A stretch of DNA of 45,537 nt from NCBI GenBank assembly GCA_023391185.1, contig JAEWBI010000023.1, positions 1 through 45,537 on the forward strand, given 5' to 3'. The notes beneath the pieces were generated by a model. That model did not search any database. It was not told where the DNA came from and was given only the letters and a program-made list of their open reading frames with translations. Of this stretch, positions 30,833 through 38,854 are shown piece after piece. The stretch's first letter is position 1; each line of letters begins with the position of its first letter. A program made the translations under genes and the position numbers. Origin of the DNA: Bacillota bacterium (lineage in GTDB: Bacteria > Bacillota_I > Bacilli_A > RF39 > UBA660).

Positions 30833-31227
30833 ATATCTTTTAAATAGCAAAATGAGGTTAACAACTATACAACTTTATATATGTCGATGCACCAGGACGC
30901 GCCTTCGTTTTTCATTATATACTATATATATGTTATATATAATAAAATTGGGTTTATATTAATTTAAATACTATGATAAGAGAGAATAGGTAGTAATACT
31001 TAAGTGATTTTATCTTAAATATAATACGCATAAAAAAAGGGGACTTCCCCTTTTTGTTTTTATAGTATTTTTTTTATATTAAAACTTTTTTTTGTATTCC
31101 TTTAAAATAGATTTTTAAAAAAATATGTAATTTTATAATTACATAAAATATGTTAAACAAAAATATTTTTAACAAATATAATGTTAGATAGAGTATTAGC
31201 AGGTGAAAATAAAACACCTCCCCTAGC
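30833..31227. other. Right flank of the island without genes
   Basis: No supported ORF in about 395 bp. It holds an isolated GC-rich 23-mer (30885-30907, starting CGATGCACCAGG), a bidirectional terminator (31032-31058), an AT palindrome ATGTAATT/AATTACAT near 31123-31142, and a small AGGTG/CACCT hairpin near 31201-31218. Confidence 0.5.
31032..31058. terminator. Bidirectional terminator at the right island edge
   Basis: AAAAAGGGG/CCCCTTTTT stem with a 4-nt loop and A/T runs on both sides. It can end the minus-strand CarD/alpha-CTD transcript. Confidence 0.8.
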
Positions 31228-31461
31228 CTATTTTAACTTCTTTTTTTCAAAACCATTTTTTCCTAAATCAAAACCGTTTAATTGCATTTTTATTATAATA
31301 TGATTAATGTCGATATCTTTTAATCCCAAATTTTTTAAATCTTTTCTCTTTAACTTGCATATGTCCTTAATATTACTTAATTTATTAGATTTAAGTAATA
31401 TTTCAATTTCATTAGAAATATTTAATATTTTAATATCATCAGTGTTGTACAACGTATCCAT
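31228..31461 (-). CDS. RNA polymerase alpha C-terminal-domain-like mini-protein
   Basis: A 77-aa protein that is essentially one alpha-CTD helix-hairpin-helix unit: NISNEIEILLKSNKLSNIKD, then ICKLKRKDLKNLGLKDIDIN and a final helix ending KMQLNGFDLGKNGF. This parallels the alpha-CTD order (short helix, N-x-L, ...TIGDL, ...LLxxxNxGxKSLxEI, ...LGL). In RNA polymerase this domain binds UP elements and activators; a free copy could compete or act as a DNA-binding adaptor. AGGAG precedes the ATG, 13 nt after the CarD-family stop, so both are on one minus-strand transcript. Confidence 0.65.
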   Translation of the reverse strand: MDTLYNTDDIKILNISNEIEILLKSNKLSNIKDICKLKRKDLKNLGLKDIDINHIIIKMQLNGFDLGKNGFEKKKLK

Positions 31462-31474
31462 AATTTAACTCCTA

Positions 31475-31984
31475 TTATTTATCTAAACTTATTTCTTGTA
31501 ATTCTTCTACTTTATTATGTACATATTTTTTCGTTTGCTCGTAAGATAAGCCTAGTACAATAGATAACTCATTGTATAGAGATTGCTCTGCTAATTTAAG
31601 ATAATTAGTATCTGTAGCACCAGCTTTTTTGCCATCCATTGTTTTAGTTTCATTTCGTAAATAAGCAGTTTTTATTATTCTAATTAAGTCTTCATGTTTA
31701 CCGGTCGTAATTAAATCTTTATAAATATAAATAATTGGTTTGCTACCACTACTATCTACTATTTCAATATTAGGTATGCTATTAATTAAATCTTCTACTT
31801 CTTGCTTTGTCATTATTGATCTAATAATACCATTTTTATCTTCAACAGGTAGTGAAATTGTTAAAGATTCATCTTCAATTGGGCTTAATATATAATAATC
31901 CATATCTCCATAGTATTTTTCTTTAATTTCTTTAACTTTGCAAATATTTTTCTTGAAGACTACATATTCGTCTTGTTTAAACAC
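31475..31984 (-). CDS. CarD/CdnL/TRCF-interaction-domain transcription regulator
   Basis: The N-terminal RNA-polymerase-interacting domain is clear: FKQDEYVVFKKNICKVKEIK, DYYILSPIEDESLTISLPVE, IRSIMTKQEVEDLINSIP, as in CarD/CdnL proteins that bind the RNAP beta lobe and stabilise open complexes. The C-terminal 90 residues are helical (GKHEDLIRIIKTAYLRNETK, LKLAEQSLYNELSIVLGLSY). I choose GTG 31984 as start because AAAGGAGGTG lies 6 nt upstream and it gives the usual CarD start; the longer reading from 32023 would place the SD inside the gene. It is cotranscribed with the alpha-CTD-like gene. Confidence 0.88.
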   Translation of the reverse strand: MFKQDEYVVFKKNICKVKEIKEKYYGDMDYYILSPIEDESLTISLPVEDKNGIIRSIMTKQEVEDLINSIPNIEIVDSSGSKPIIYIYKDLITTGKHEDLIRIIKTAYLRNETKTMDGKKAGATDTNYLKLAEQSLYNELSIVLGLSYEQTKKYVHNKVEELQEISLDK

Positions 31985-32005
31985 AAAATACACCTCCTTT
32001 AATAG

Positions 32006-32049
32006 AAAAAGAGTAGCTTGCAACTGGACTTACGCCTGCATAGCTACTC
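32006..32049 (-). promoter_or_regulatory. Leader hairpin with T-run upstream of the CarD-like gene
   Basis: On the minus strand GAGTAGCT (32049-32042) pairs with AGCTACTC (32018-32011), enclosing a 23-nt region that itself starts and ends with TGCA, followed by T5. It lies at the very 5' end of the transcript, just after an extended -10 (TGTTATAAT, core 32066-32061). It has terminator form, so it may be an attenuator or a 5' protective stem-loop. Confidence 0.65.
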
Positions 32050-32128
32050 GTTGTATTTATATTATAACATTTTTTTTAGTTAAATGTAAGTTAAACCTTC
32101 TAAATTATTTAATTATAAAATACAAACT

Positions 32129-33325
32129 CTATTTTAATTTGCTTAAAAAACTAGTTCCAACTGGTGTTTTCACTTTGAAGTTTTCAGCAATGGTTGCTCC
32201 TAGATCAGCAAAAGTTGCAAGTTCCTCTATTCTCCTAGGTTGTTTTAAACTAGAAGAATAAATGAAAACTGGAACATCTTCTCTTGTGTGATCAGTTCCT
32301 TTAAATGTAGGATCATTTCCGTGATCAGCAGTTATAATAAGTAAATCATTGTCATTTAAATGTGCAAGTATATGTGGTAAAGCTTCGTCAACTTCTCTAA
32401 GAGCATCTCCATACCCTTTAACATCTCTTCTATGTCCGTATTTACTATCAAAATCATTTAAATTAGTAAAACACAAACCTGTGAAATCTTCATGTAGTTT
32501 TTTCATAAAGTTTCTAATACCTTCAGTATTATCACCTGTATGTGTACTTTCAGTAATGCCACATTCATTAAAAATATCTGCTATCTTACCAATTGATATC
32601 ACATCTAAGTTACTATTCTTTAAATTATCTAAAACAGTATTGTCAACTGGATCCAAAGCATAGTCTTTTCTGTTACCAGTTCTTACAAAACTACCTGGAT
32701 TACCAGTAAATGGTCTAGCTATGATTCTTCCAACTTTCCATTCTTCATTTAGTGTAAGTTGTCTTGCAATCTCGCAAACATTATATAATTCTTCTAATGG
32801 TATAATGCTTTCATGTGCAGCAATCTGTAATACTGAATCAGCTGATGTATATACAATAAGTGCTCCTGTTGTTATTTGCTCTCTTCCTAATCTTTCAATT
32901 ATTTCAGTGCCTGAAGCATTACAATTTCCTATAATTTTTCTTCCACTTGCTTCTTCTAAAGCTGTTATTAACTCTTTAGGAAAACCAGTATTGGTATAGG
33001 TTTTAAAGGGAGTTCTAGTAATAATACCCATCATTTCTAAATGACCTGTTAAAGTATCTTTACCATTACTAACTTCTCTTGCTTTAGTATAATAACTCAT
33101 TGTAGGAAAATTAGTATTATTTACAATATTAAATAAGCCAAATTTAGCAAAATTTTTATACTGATGCGTTGTGTTATCAATAACATGTTTTAATGTATTA
33201 GCACCCTTATCGCCAAAATCTGCAGCATCTCTAGCTTCCCCTGCCCCTACTGAATCAAGTACAACTAAAAATATCCTTTTAAATCTATATGTTTCTTTTC
33301 TTTTTCCAAAATTAAAAATTCCCAT
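32129..33325 (-). CDS. deoB: Phosphopentomutase
   Basis: Interconverts ribose/deoxyribose 1- and 5-phosphates in nucleoside salvage. It is an alkaline-phosphatase-fold enzyme with two Mn ions. Visible motifs: FLVVLDSVGAGEARDA (first metal Asp), GKDTLTGHLEMMG (activating Thr), THTGDNTEG, FDSKYGHRRDVKGYGDAL and ITADHGNDPTFKGTDHTRED (metal ligands). Length (398 aa) is normal. ATG 33325 is chosen because GGAGG precedes it and the longer reading adds a non-conserved stretch inside xerD. It starts 1 nt after the xerD stop, matching the xerD-deoB order known from B. subtilis (ripX-drm). Confidence 0.95.
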   Translation of the reverse strand: MGIFNFGKRKETYRFKRIFLVVLDSVGAGEARDAADFGDKGANTLKHVIDNTTHQYKNFAKFGLFNIVNNTNFPTMSYYTKAREVSNGKDTLTGHLEMMGIITRTPFKTYTNTGFPKELITALEEASGRKIIGNCNASGTEIIERLGREQITTGALIVYTSADSVLQIAAHESIIPLEELYNVCEIARQLTLNEEWKVGRIIARPFTGNPGSFVRTGNRKDYALDPVDNTVLDNLKNSNLDVISIGKIADIFNECGITESTHTGDNTEGIRNFMKKLHEDFTGLCFTNLNDFDSKYGHRRDVKGYGDALREVDEALPHILAHLNDNDLLIITADHGNDPTFKGTDHTREDVPVFIYSSSLKQPRRIEELATFADLGATIAENFKVKTPVGTSFLSKLK

Positions 33326-33326
33326 T

Positions 33327-34241
33327 TTATTCCTCCCTACTATGTGGATGTGATTCATCATAGTTTTTTCTTAACTTTTCTGTTGCAACATGTGTATATA
33401 TACCTGTTGTTGATAAATTAGAATGACCTAACATTTCTTGAATACTTCTTAAATCAGCTCCATTGTCAAGTAAGTGTGAAGCAAAAGAATGCCTTAAGGT
33501 ATGTGGAGATAATTCCTTATTAATATTCTTTTCTTTTGCCAAAGCTTTTAACATCTTAAAAAAACCTTGTCTAGTCATACCTAATCCATGATTATTTAAA
33601 AATAGTTTATCACATACTCTATTCTTAAGCATACTATCTCTGTATTCTTCAGTATATATTTTTACTGAATCACGAGCATAATCGCCAATAGGTATAATTC
33701 TCTCTTTATTACCTTTACCAATAGTTCTTACTATGTCACTATCCAAATTTATGTCGTTTATATTTAAATTTATTAATTCACTAACTCTAAGACCAGAACC
33801 ATACATAAGTTCAAGCATAGCTTTATTTCTAGCTGAGAAACTATCAACTATTTTTATATCTAATAGACTATCTATTTCATCTAAAGATAAAACATTAGGC
33901 AATGATTTAGTTATCTTAGGTAATTCAATCCTATCCATTGGGTTATAATTCATTTTTCCAGTAATATTCATGTATTTATAAAAAGTTTTTAAGGATGATA
34001 TATTTCTAGCAATAGTTTTATTATTTATTTTTTCACTATCTAAATACTTTAAATAGTTGAAAACATCATCATCAGTTATTCTATCTGGTTTTATTTTTAA
34101 ATATAGTAGAAATTTTTTAATATCCTCAATGTAAGATAAATTAGTATTATCACTATATTTTCTATCAATTAATAAATAAATAGAAAAATCTTCAAGAATA
34201 GGTTTTATTTCTTTATAAAAATATTTTTCATCTATTTGCAT
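33327..34241 (-). CDS. xerD: Tyrosine recombinase XerD
   Basis: A 304-aa chromosome-dimer resolution recombinase. The N-terminal SAM-like DNA-binding domain (FSIYLLIDRKYSDNTNLSYI) precedes the catalytic domain with all active residues: R in YGSGLRVSELINL, K in GKGNKERIIP, H-x-x-R in HTLRHSFASHLL, H in LGHSNLSTTGIY and the nucleophile Tyr in that same segment. Together with XerC it acts at dif; its linkage to deoB supports the XerD assignment over XerC or a phage integrase. No dif-like site was recognised nearby. GGTGATGAT precedes the ATG. Confidence 0.9.
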   Translation of the reverse strand: MQIDEKYFYKEIKPILEDFSIYLLIDRKYSDNTNLSYIEDIKKFLLYLKIKPDRITDDDVFNYLKYLDSEKINNKTIARNISSLKTFYKYMNITGKMNYNPMDRIELPKITKSLPNVLSLDEIDSLLDIKIVDSFSARNKAMLELMYGSGLRVSELINLNINDINLDSDIVRTIGKGNKERIIPIGDYARDSVKIYTEEYRDSMLKNRVCDKLFLNNHGLGMTRQGFFKMLKALAKEKNINKELSPHTLRHSFASHLLDNGADLRSIQEMLGHSNLSTTGIYTHVATEKLRKNYDESHPHSREE

Positions 34242-34298
34242 ATCATCACCATACTAATTATAGCAAATTTTTTATATTTTGAATTAATTTTGTAAAAT

Positions 34299-34331
34299 AA
34301 AAATGATTTTAATGTTTTTAAAATCATTTTT
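34299..34331. terminator. Bidirectional AT-rich terminator
   Basis: 11-bp stem AAAATGATTTT/AAAATCATTTT with A/T runs on both sides, after the minus-strand 438-aa gene. Confidence 0.75.
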
Positions 34332-34360
34332 AAGAGTATATATGTATTATTTATTTACTA

Positions 34361-35677
34361 TTATAAATGTAGCGTTTTTTGCTTTGGTGTTTGTTTAAGA
34401 TTATTATAATTAATTTCCATATCAGTAATTAAATTAGAATATGTATTATCAACTATAATATTAATTACTGAATTTTTTACATTAGAATTATATACAATGA
34501 ATTTATTATGAACTTCTTCTAAATATCGTGAATAGATGTTCCAACTTTGACCAAAAAGATTAACTAGTAATGTTCTATCATTTCTTATTGCACAATCTTT
34601 AAATATTTCTTCAAAGTTATTAAAAAAGTCTAATGATATTGGAAATAACCATTCATATGTTGATTGTCCGCTTAATTGATAATTATTAGGATCGTCAAAT
34701 ATAAAGATTCCTTCTTTATGTAATTCTTCAGTAATTTTCAAGGCTAATTTTTGAGTTCTAATTTCATTAGAAATCCTATTTTCTCCATTTATATGTGATT
34801 CTATTCCAACATACCATCCAGAAGTTTCGATGCAGTGAATAAGTTCATGTATTATATTAGTATCTATTGAAGTTACTCCACAATTTAATAGCAAAGTTAA
34901 AGGAACTCTAACATAATTATACCACTTGATTTCATTATTCCTCATATGCCCTATATTTCCACAATATGAATTAGGAACAAAAGTAATTGCAGCTAGTTCT
35001 TTTGAATCCAAATCGATATTATGAAAGTTTTTTATTTTTTGTAATATTTTCTTCCCATAGTCACTTACTTGAGAAATTGACACCTTATATTCTTCAAGAA
35101 TTTCATTTCTTTCTTCAATAATCCTATCAGCCAAAACGCAAGAAGGTTCGCTTAAACCAAAAGTAAATTCTGTATTATTTCTTTTAAATCGATCACGATT
35201 AAAGTTAATTCTATCTTTTATGTTTTTAGGAGTTTCAGGATTATGTAATAATTTATCGCTTGAATATGTAAAAGAATCAATACTGCTATTGTTAAACTCA
35301 CAACATGTGAACAACTTTGCAAACAGATCAAGATTTTTCTCAATACTATCGATGTTTTTAACTTGAATTAGTTTTAATAAAAAATCAATAAATTTTTTAG
35401 TTAAAGTATTTCTTATATCATCACTTAGTTTTATATATGAAAAATATCTTTCTTCTATCATATATCTTATTGTCTCATCTATATATTCACGATTAAATGT
35501 AATATAACGAAAGTCATCAATTGGACTACTTGAAAAATCAATCAAACTAGAATTGATTCTACTGGTAATTAAATCTCTGTATTCTACACCATAATAAGAA
35601 ATAAACTTTTCTAATATTATGGGCTTATAATTTTGAAAATAGTTATCTGTATCAATAAAAATATTATTTGCATTCAT
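34361..35677 (-). CDS. HExxH-motif putative zinc metallopeptidase-like protein
   Basis: A 438-aa soluble protein with HELIH at residues 277-281 (DTNIIHELIHCIETSG). A downstream acidic stretch (NEIRTQKLALKITEELHKEG) could supply the third ligand. The N-terminal 250 residues are helical with no recognised domain. There is no signal peptide, so a cytoplasmic protease or a metal-binding structural role is possible. ATG 35677 is preferred over the upstream codon at 35689 because GTGAGGAA then serves as ribosome-binding site. It stands alone on the minus strand between terminators. It is the largest of the four HExxH proteins here. Confidence 0.6.
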   Translation of the reverse strand: MNANNIFIDTDNYFQNYKPIILEKFISYYGVEYRDLITSRINSSLIDFSSSPIDDFRYITFNREYIDETIRYMIEERYFSYIKLSDDIRNTLTKKFIDFLLKLIQVKNIDSIEKNLDLFAKLFTCCEFNNSSIDSFTYSSDKLLHNPETPKNIKDRINFNRDRFKRNNTEFTFGLSEPSCVLADRIIEERNEILEEYKVSISQVSDYGKKILQKIKNFHNIDLDSKELAAITFVPNSYCGNIGHMRNNEIKWYNYVRVPLTLLLNCGVTSIDTNIIHELIHCIETSGWYVGIESHINGENRISNEIRTQKLALKITEELHKEGIFIFDDPNNYQLSGQSTYEWLFPISLDFFNNFEEIFKDCAIRNDRTLLVNLFGQSWNIYSRYLEEVHNKFIVYNSNVKNSVINIIVDNTYSNLITDMEINYNNLKQTPKQKTLHL

Positions 35678-35785
35678 AAAATTCCTCACTTCAATAGATA
35701 ATTAAAGACAACTTTTGCATTATATTCTAACACTTTCTAAAAAAAAAGCAATTATAATAAGAACTTTATTTTGATTTATGAGTAA

Positions 35786-35808
35786 CAAAAAAAGTGCCTC
35801 TGCACTTT
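35786..35808 (-). terminator. Rho-independent terminator overlapping a stop codon
   Basis: AAAGTGC/GCACTTT stem with 4-nt loop and T7 on the minus strand; the final codons of the 66-aa gene lie in the upstream arm. Confidence 0.85.
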
Positions 35809-36007
35809 ATACCATAAAATATTCTGTCAAAATATACCCAAGTACTAATAATATTACGATTGCTGTTCCAATCATAATTAATTTAGAAGAGTCTAATTGG
35901 TCTTTTCGACTCATAGTTTTACTTACTGTATTTTCTTTCTGCACAGTTTTTTTCTTCTTAGGTGTTGCTTTTTTTGCAGTAACTTTTTTTGCAGTCTGCT
36001 TTGCCAT
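35807..36007 (-). CDS. Small single-pass membrane protein with Lys/Thr-rich tail
   Basis: A 66-aa protein with a highly basic, Ala/Lys/Thr-rich N-terminus (MAKQTAKKVTAKKATPKKKK) and one C-terminal transmembrane helix (IMIGTAIVILLVLGYILTEY). The basic part should stay in the cytoplasm, where it might bind nucleic acid or the membrane surface. It has a near-consensus promoter and its own terminator. AGGAGTGATT precedes the ATG. No family recognised. Confidence 0.65.
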   Translation of the reverse strand: MAKQTAKKVTAKKATPKKKKTVQKENTVSKTMSRKDQLDSSKLIMIGTAIVILLVLGYILTEYFMV

Positions 36008-36030
36008 ACAATCACTCCTATTCTAAATTA

Positions 36031-36059
36031 ATTATATCTTTTCGGACATCTATTGTCAA
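36031..36059 (-). promoter_or_regulatory. Strong sigma-A promoter
   Basis: On the minus strand: perfect TTGACA (36059-36054), 17-nt spacer, perfect TATAAT (36036-36031). It drives the 66-aa membrane protein gene. Confidence 0.85.
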
Positions 36060-36145
36060 TATCACATATATCGACAAATCAATTGACTATACCTATTATT
36101 TATGATATTTTTAAATTGTAATTGCTATATGAGAGGATGATAAGA

Positions 36146-37549
36146 ATGAATAAATATGATGTTATAATTGTGGGGGCTGGTCCTTCAGGAATCTTTTGTG
36201 CTTATGAACTAATTAATAAAAACCCTAAAATTAGTATTTTGATATTAGAAAAAGGACATGAAATTTCAAAAAGAATTTGTCCAAAAAGAAAAACAGATAA
36301 ATGTGTAAACTGTAATCCTTGTAATATAACATGCGGTTTTTCAGGAGCTGGCGCTTTTAGCGACGGTAAACTTACACTAGCTAAACAAGAAACTGGTGGT
36401 AATTTATCAGAGCTTATAGGGCCTGATAAAATGGAAGAGTTGATTAAGAAAATTGATGATATTTATTTAAGTTTTGGAGCAGATACTAAACTTCATGGTG
36501 TAGATAATAAAGAAACTATTGCGGCTATTAGAAAAAAAGCTATTCAGGCTGACTTAAAGCTTATCGAAAGTCCTATTAGGCATTTAGGTACTGAGGCAAG
36601 TTACGAAATATATGGTAAATTAGAGAAGTTTTTAACCTCTCACGGTGTTACTATTATGTTTGATACAATGGTAGTAGATATAATTGAAGATAGTGGAAAA
36701 ATAAAAGGTATCGCTACAAAAAAAGATGAATTTTATTCTGATATAGTTGTTGTAGGCTCTGGAAGAGAAGGATCTGCTTGGTTTCAAGAGATATGTAAAA
36801 AACATCATATTGAATCAGTGCCTGGTACTGTAGATATTGGTGTTAGAGTTGAATGCCGTGATGAAATAATGAAAGAACTAAATGATGCAATGTATGAATC
36901 AAAACTGGTTTACTATACAAAAACATTTAGTGATAAAGTAAGAACTTTTTGTCAAAACCCTTCTGGTGAAGTAGCACTTGAGAATTATACACTTGCAAGT
37001 GGCAAACATTTAACTACAGTTAATGGTCATGCTTATAAAGGCGATAGTTTAAAAACAGAAAATACAAACTTTGCAATTCTAGTATCTAAAAACTTTACTG
37101 AACCATTTAAAGAACCTTTAGAATATGGTGTTGCAATCGCTTCTCTTGCTAATATGCTTGCTGGTGGTGGTGTTTTAGTACAAAGTTATGGAGATTTTAA
37201 AAAACACCGTAGAAGTACTCCAGAACGCATTAGATCAGGTAATGTTGTTCCAACCTTGAAAGATGCTGTCCCAGGAGATTTATCTGCCGTTATTCCCTAT
37301 CGTATTTTTGAAGATATAATTGAGATGCTTGAAGCTATGGATAAAATAGTTCCAGGTATAGCAAACAACGAAACTCTTTTATATGGTGTTGAGGTTAAAT
37401 TCTATTCAAATAAAGTTATAATTGGTAAAGATTGCCAAACTAATATAAAAGGTTTATACAGTATTGGTGATTCATCATCTTGGACTAGAGGTTTATCCCT
37501 TGCTTCAGCTATGGGATTGTACGCGGCTGATAATATTCTTGATATTTAA
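36146..37549 (+). CDS. FAD-dependent dehydrogenase of the COG2509 type
   Basis: A 467-aa flavoprotein. A Rossmann FAD-binding motif starts at residue 4 (YDVIIVGAGPSGIFCAYEL). Next comes the family's cysteine-rich stretch ICPKRKTDKCVNCNPCNITC, followed by GFSGAGAFSDGKLTL, and a C-terminal FAD motif GLYSIGDSSSWTRGLSLAS. Proteins of this group are uncharacterised NAD(P)/FAD oxidoreductases; the five Cys could ligate an iron-sulfur cluster (inference). ATG 36146 is selected because GAGAGGATGA lies at the right distance; two upstream codons are in frame. A candidate promoter TTGACT-17-TATTTT is at 36083-36111. Confidence 0.85.
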   Translation: MNKYDVIIVGAGPSGIFCAYELINKNPKISILILEKGHEISKRICPKRKTDKCVNCNPCNITCGFSGAGAFSDGKLTLAKQETGGNLSELIGPDKMEELIKKIDDIYLSFGADTKLHGVDNKETIAAIRKKAIQADLKLIESPIRHLGTEASYEIYGKLEKFLTSHGVTIMFDTMVVDIIEDSGKIKGIATKKDEFYSDIVVVGSGREGSAWFQEICKKHHIESVPGTVDIGVRVECRDEIMKELNDAMYESKLVYYTKTFSDKVRTFCQNPSGEVALENYTLASGKHLTTVNGHAYKGDSLKTENTNFAILVSKNFTEPFKEPLEYGVAIASLANMLAGGGVLVQSYGDFKKHRRSTPERIRSGNVVPTLKDAVPGDLSAVIPYRIFEDIIEMLEAMDKIVPGIANNETLLYGVEVKFYSNKVIIGKDCQTNIKGLYSIGDSSSWTRGLSLASAMGLYAADNILDI

Positions 37550-37555
37550 TAAATA

Positions 37556-37584
37556 AAAAATCCTTATATAAAAAGGATTTTTTT
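37556..37584 (+). terminator. Rho-independent terminator
   Basis: AAATCCTT/AAGGATTT stem with 7-nt loop and T-run, directly ahead of the rarA ribosome-binding region. Confidence 0.85.
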
Positions 37585-37614
37585 ATGATAAAATATAAGT
37601 ATGGAGGTGATAGT

Positions 37615-38835
37615 ATGAATGAACCATTAGCTGTAAAACTAAGACCAACTAAAACAAGTGAAATAATTGGGCAAACACATTTAGTTGGAGAAAATAAAAT
37701 AATTAGCAATATGGTAAAAAATGGTAAACTTTTTTCAATGATACTATATGGTAAACCAGGTATAGGTAAAACTACTATCGCCCTTGCTATTGTAAATGAG
37801 CTTGCCTTAAGATATCGCATGCTTAATGCAGTTATTAATAATAAAAAAGATTTTGATATCGTAGTAGAAGAAGCAAAAATGTATAAAGGAATGGTTGTTA
37901 TTATGGACGAAATACATCGTCTAAATAAAGACAAACAAGACTTACTCCTTCCCTACTTGGAATCCGGAATAATTACTTTAATAGGAATTACTTCTTCTAA
38001 CCCTTATCACTCTATAAATCCAGCAATTAGAAGTAGATGTCAAATATATGAGTTAAAAGAGCTTGAATTTGATGACATTGTTATTGGCATAAAAAAGGCT
38101 GTAAAATCTAAAACGCTTCCAAATTTGAAAATAGATAAAAAAAGCATTGATGCAATTGCTACTATTGCTTGTGGTGATCTTAGAAGTGCCTATAATTTAC
38201 TTGAGGTATGTTATTATAGTACTAGCGATGGTAAGGTAAATATGGATGTCATTAAAGCTACTAATAGTAAACCAGTATTTTTTCATGACAAAAATGATGA
38301 CGGACACTATGATGTATTATCTGCTTTTCAAAAATCAATTAGAGGATCAGATGTTAATGCTTCCTTGCATTATTTAGCTAGACTTATTGAAGCAGAAGAT
38401 TTAGATAGTATATATAGAAGAATGACTGTAATTGCATATGAAGATATAGGACTTGCTAATCCAAGTATGGGGCCTAAAGTAGATGCATGTATTAATTCAT
38501 GTGAAAGAGTTGGTTTACCAGAAGCTAGAATAATATTATCAGCAACAATTATTGAACTTGCTTTATCTCCAAAATCAAATAGTGCTGAAGCAGCTATAGA
38601 TATAGCTTTAAATGATATAAGAAGTGGTAAGGCAGGACATATACCCAATCACATAAAAACTAGTAGTAATACTTACTTATATCCTCATAGTTATCCAAAT
38701 GGTTATGTTAAGCAACAATATTTACCAGATGAATTAAAAAATAAAGAATATTATAATCCTAAAACCACTAGTAAATATGAACGCGGTCTAAAAGAAGTAT
38801 ATGATAAGATAAAAGAAATAAATAAAAATACATAG
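37615..38835 (+). CDS. rarA: Replication-associated recombination protein A (AAA+ ATPase)
   Basis: A 406-aa clamp-loader-like AAA+ ATPase of the RarA/MgsA/WRNIP1 family, acting at stalled forks. Motifs: PLAVKLRPTKTSEIIGQTHL at the N-terminus, Walker A GKPGIGKTT (about residue 45), Walker B VVIMDEIHRLN, sensor 1 IGITSSNP, arginine finger in NPAIRSRCQIYEL, and the C-terminal tetramerisation region (RRMTVIAYEDIGLANPSMGP). ATG 37615 follows GGAGGTGAT; the upstream in-frame ATG at 37585 lies in the terminator tail. Slightly shorter than the common 420-450 aa. Confidence 0.93.
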   Translation: MNEPLAVKLRPTKTSEIIGQTHLVGENKIISNMVKNGKLFSMILYGKPGIGKTTIALAIVNELALRYRMLNAVINNKKDFDIVVEEAKMYKGMVVIMDEIHRLNKDKQDLLLPYLESGIITLIGITSSNPYHSINPAIRSRCQIYELKELEFDDIVIGIKKAVKSKTLPNLKIDKKSIDAIATIACGDLRSAYNLLEVCYYSTSDGKVNMDVIKATNSKPVFFHDKNDDGHYDVLSAFQKSIRGSDVNASLHYLARLIEAEDLDSIYRRMTVIAYEDIGLANPSMGPKVDACINSCERVGLPEARIILSATIIELALSPKSNSAEAAIDIALNDIRSGKAGHIPNHIKTSSNTYLYPHSYPNGYVKQQYLPDELKNKEYYNPKTTSKYERGLKEVYDKIKEINKNT

Positions 38836-38854
38836 ATTAATCTATGTATTTTTT
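38824..38854. terminator. Bidirectional terminator between rarA and malQ
   Basis: TACATAGA/TCTATGTA stem with TTAA loop and A/T runs on both sides; both convergent genes end in or next to it. Confidence 0.88.

Noticed and set aside
31938..33353. Plus-strand ORFs opposite the CarD-like gene and deoB
   Set aside because: They lack ribosome-binding sites and lie antisense to strongly conserved genes; reading shadows.
33327..34241. The tyrosine recombinase as integrase of the island
   Set aside because: Its sequence type and its 1-nt spacing to deoB match chromosomal XerD, and it lies 2.3 kb beyond the island on the other strand.
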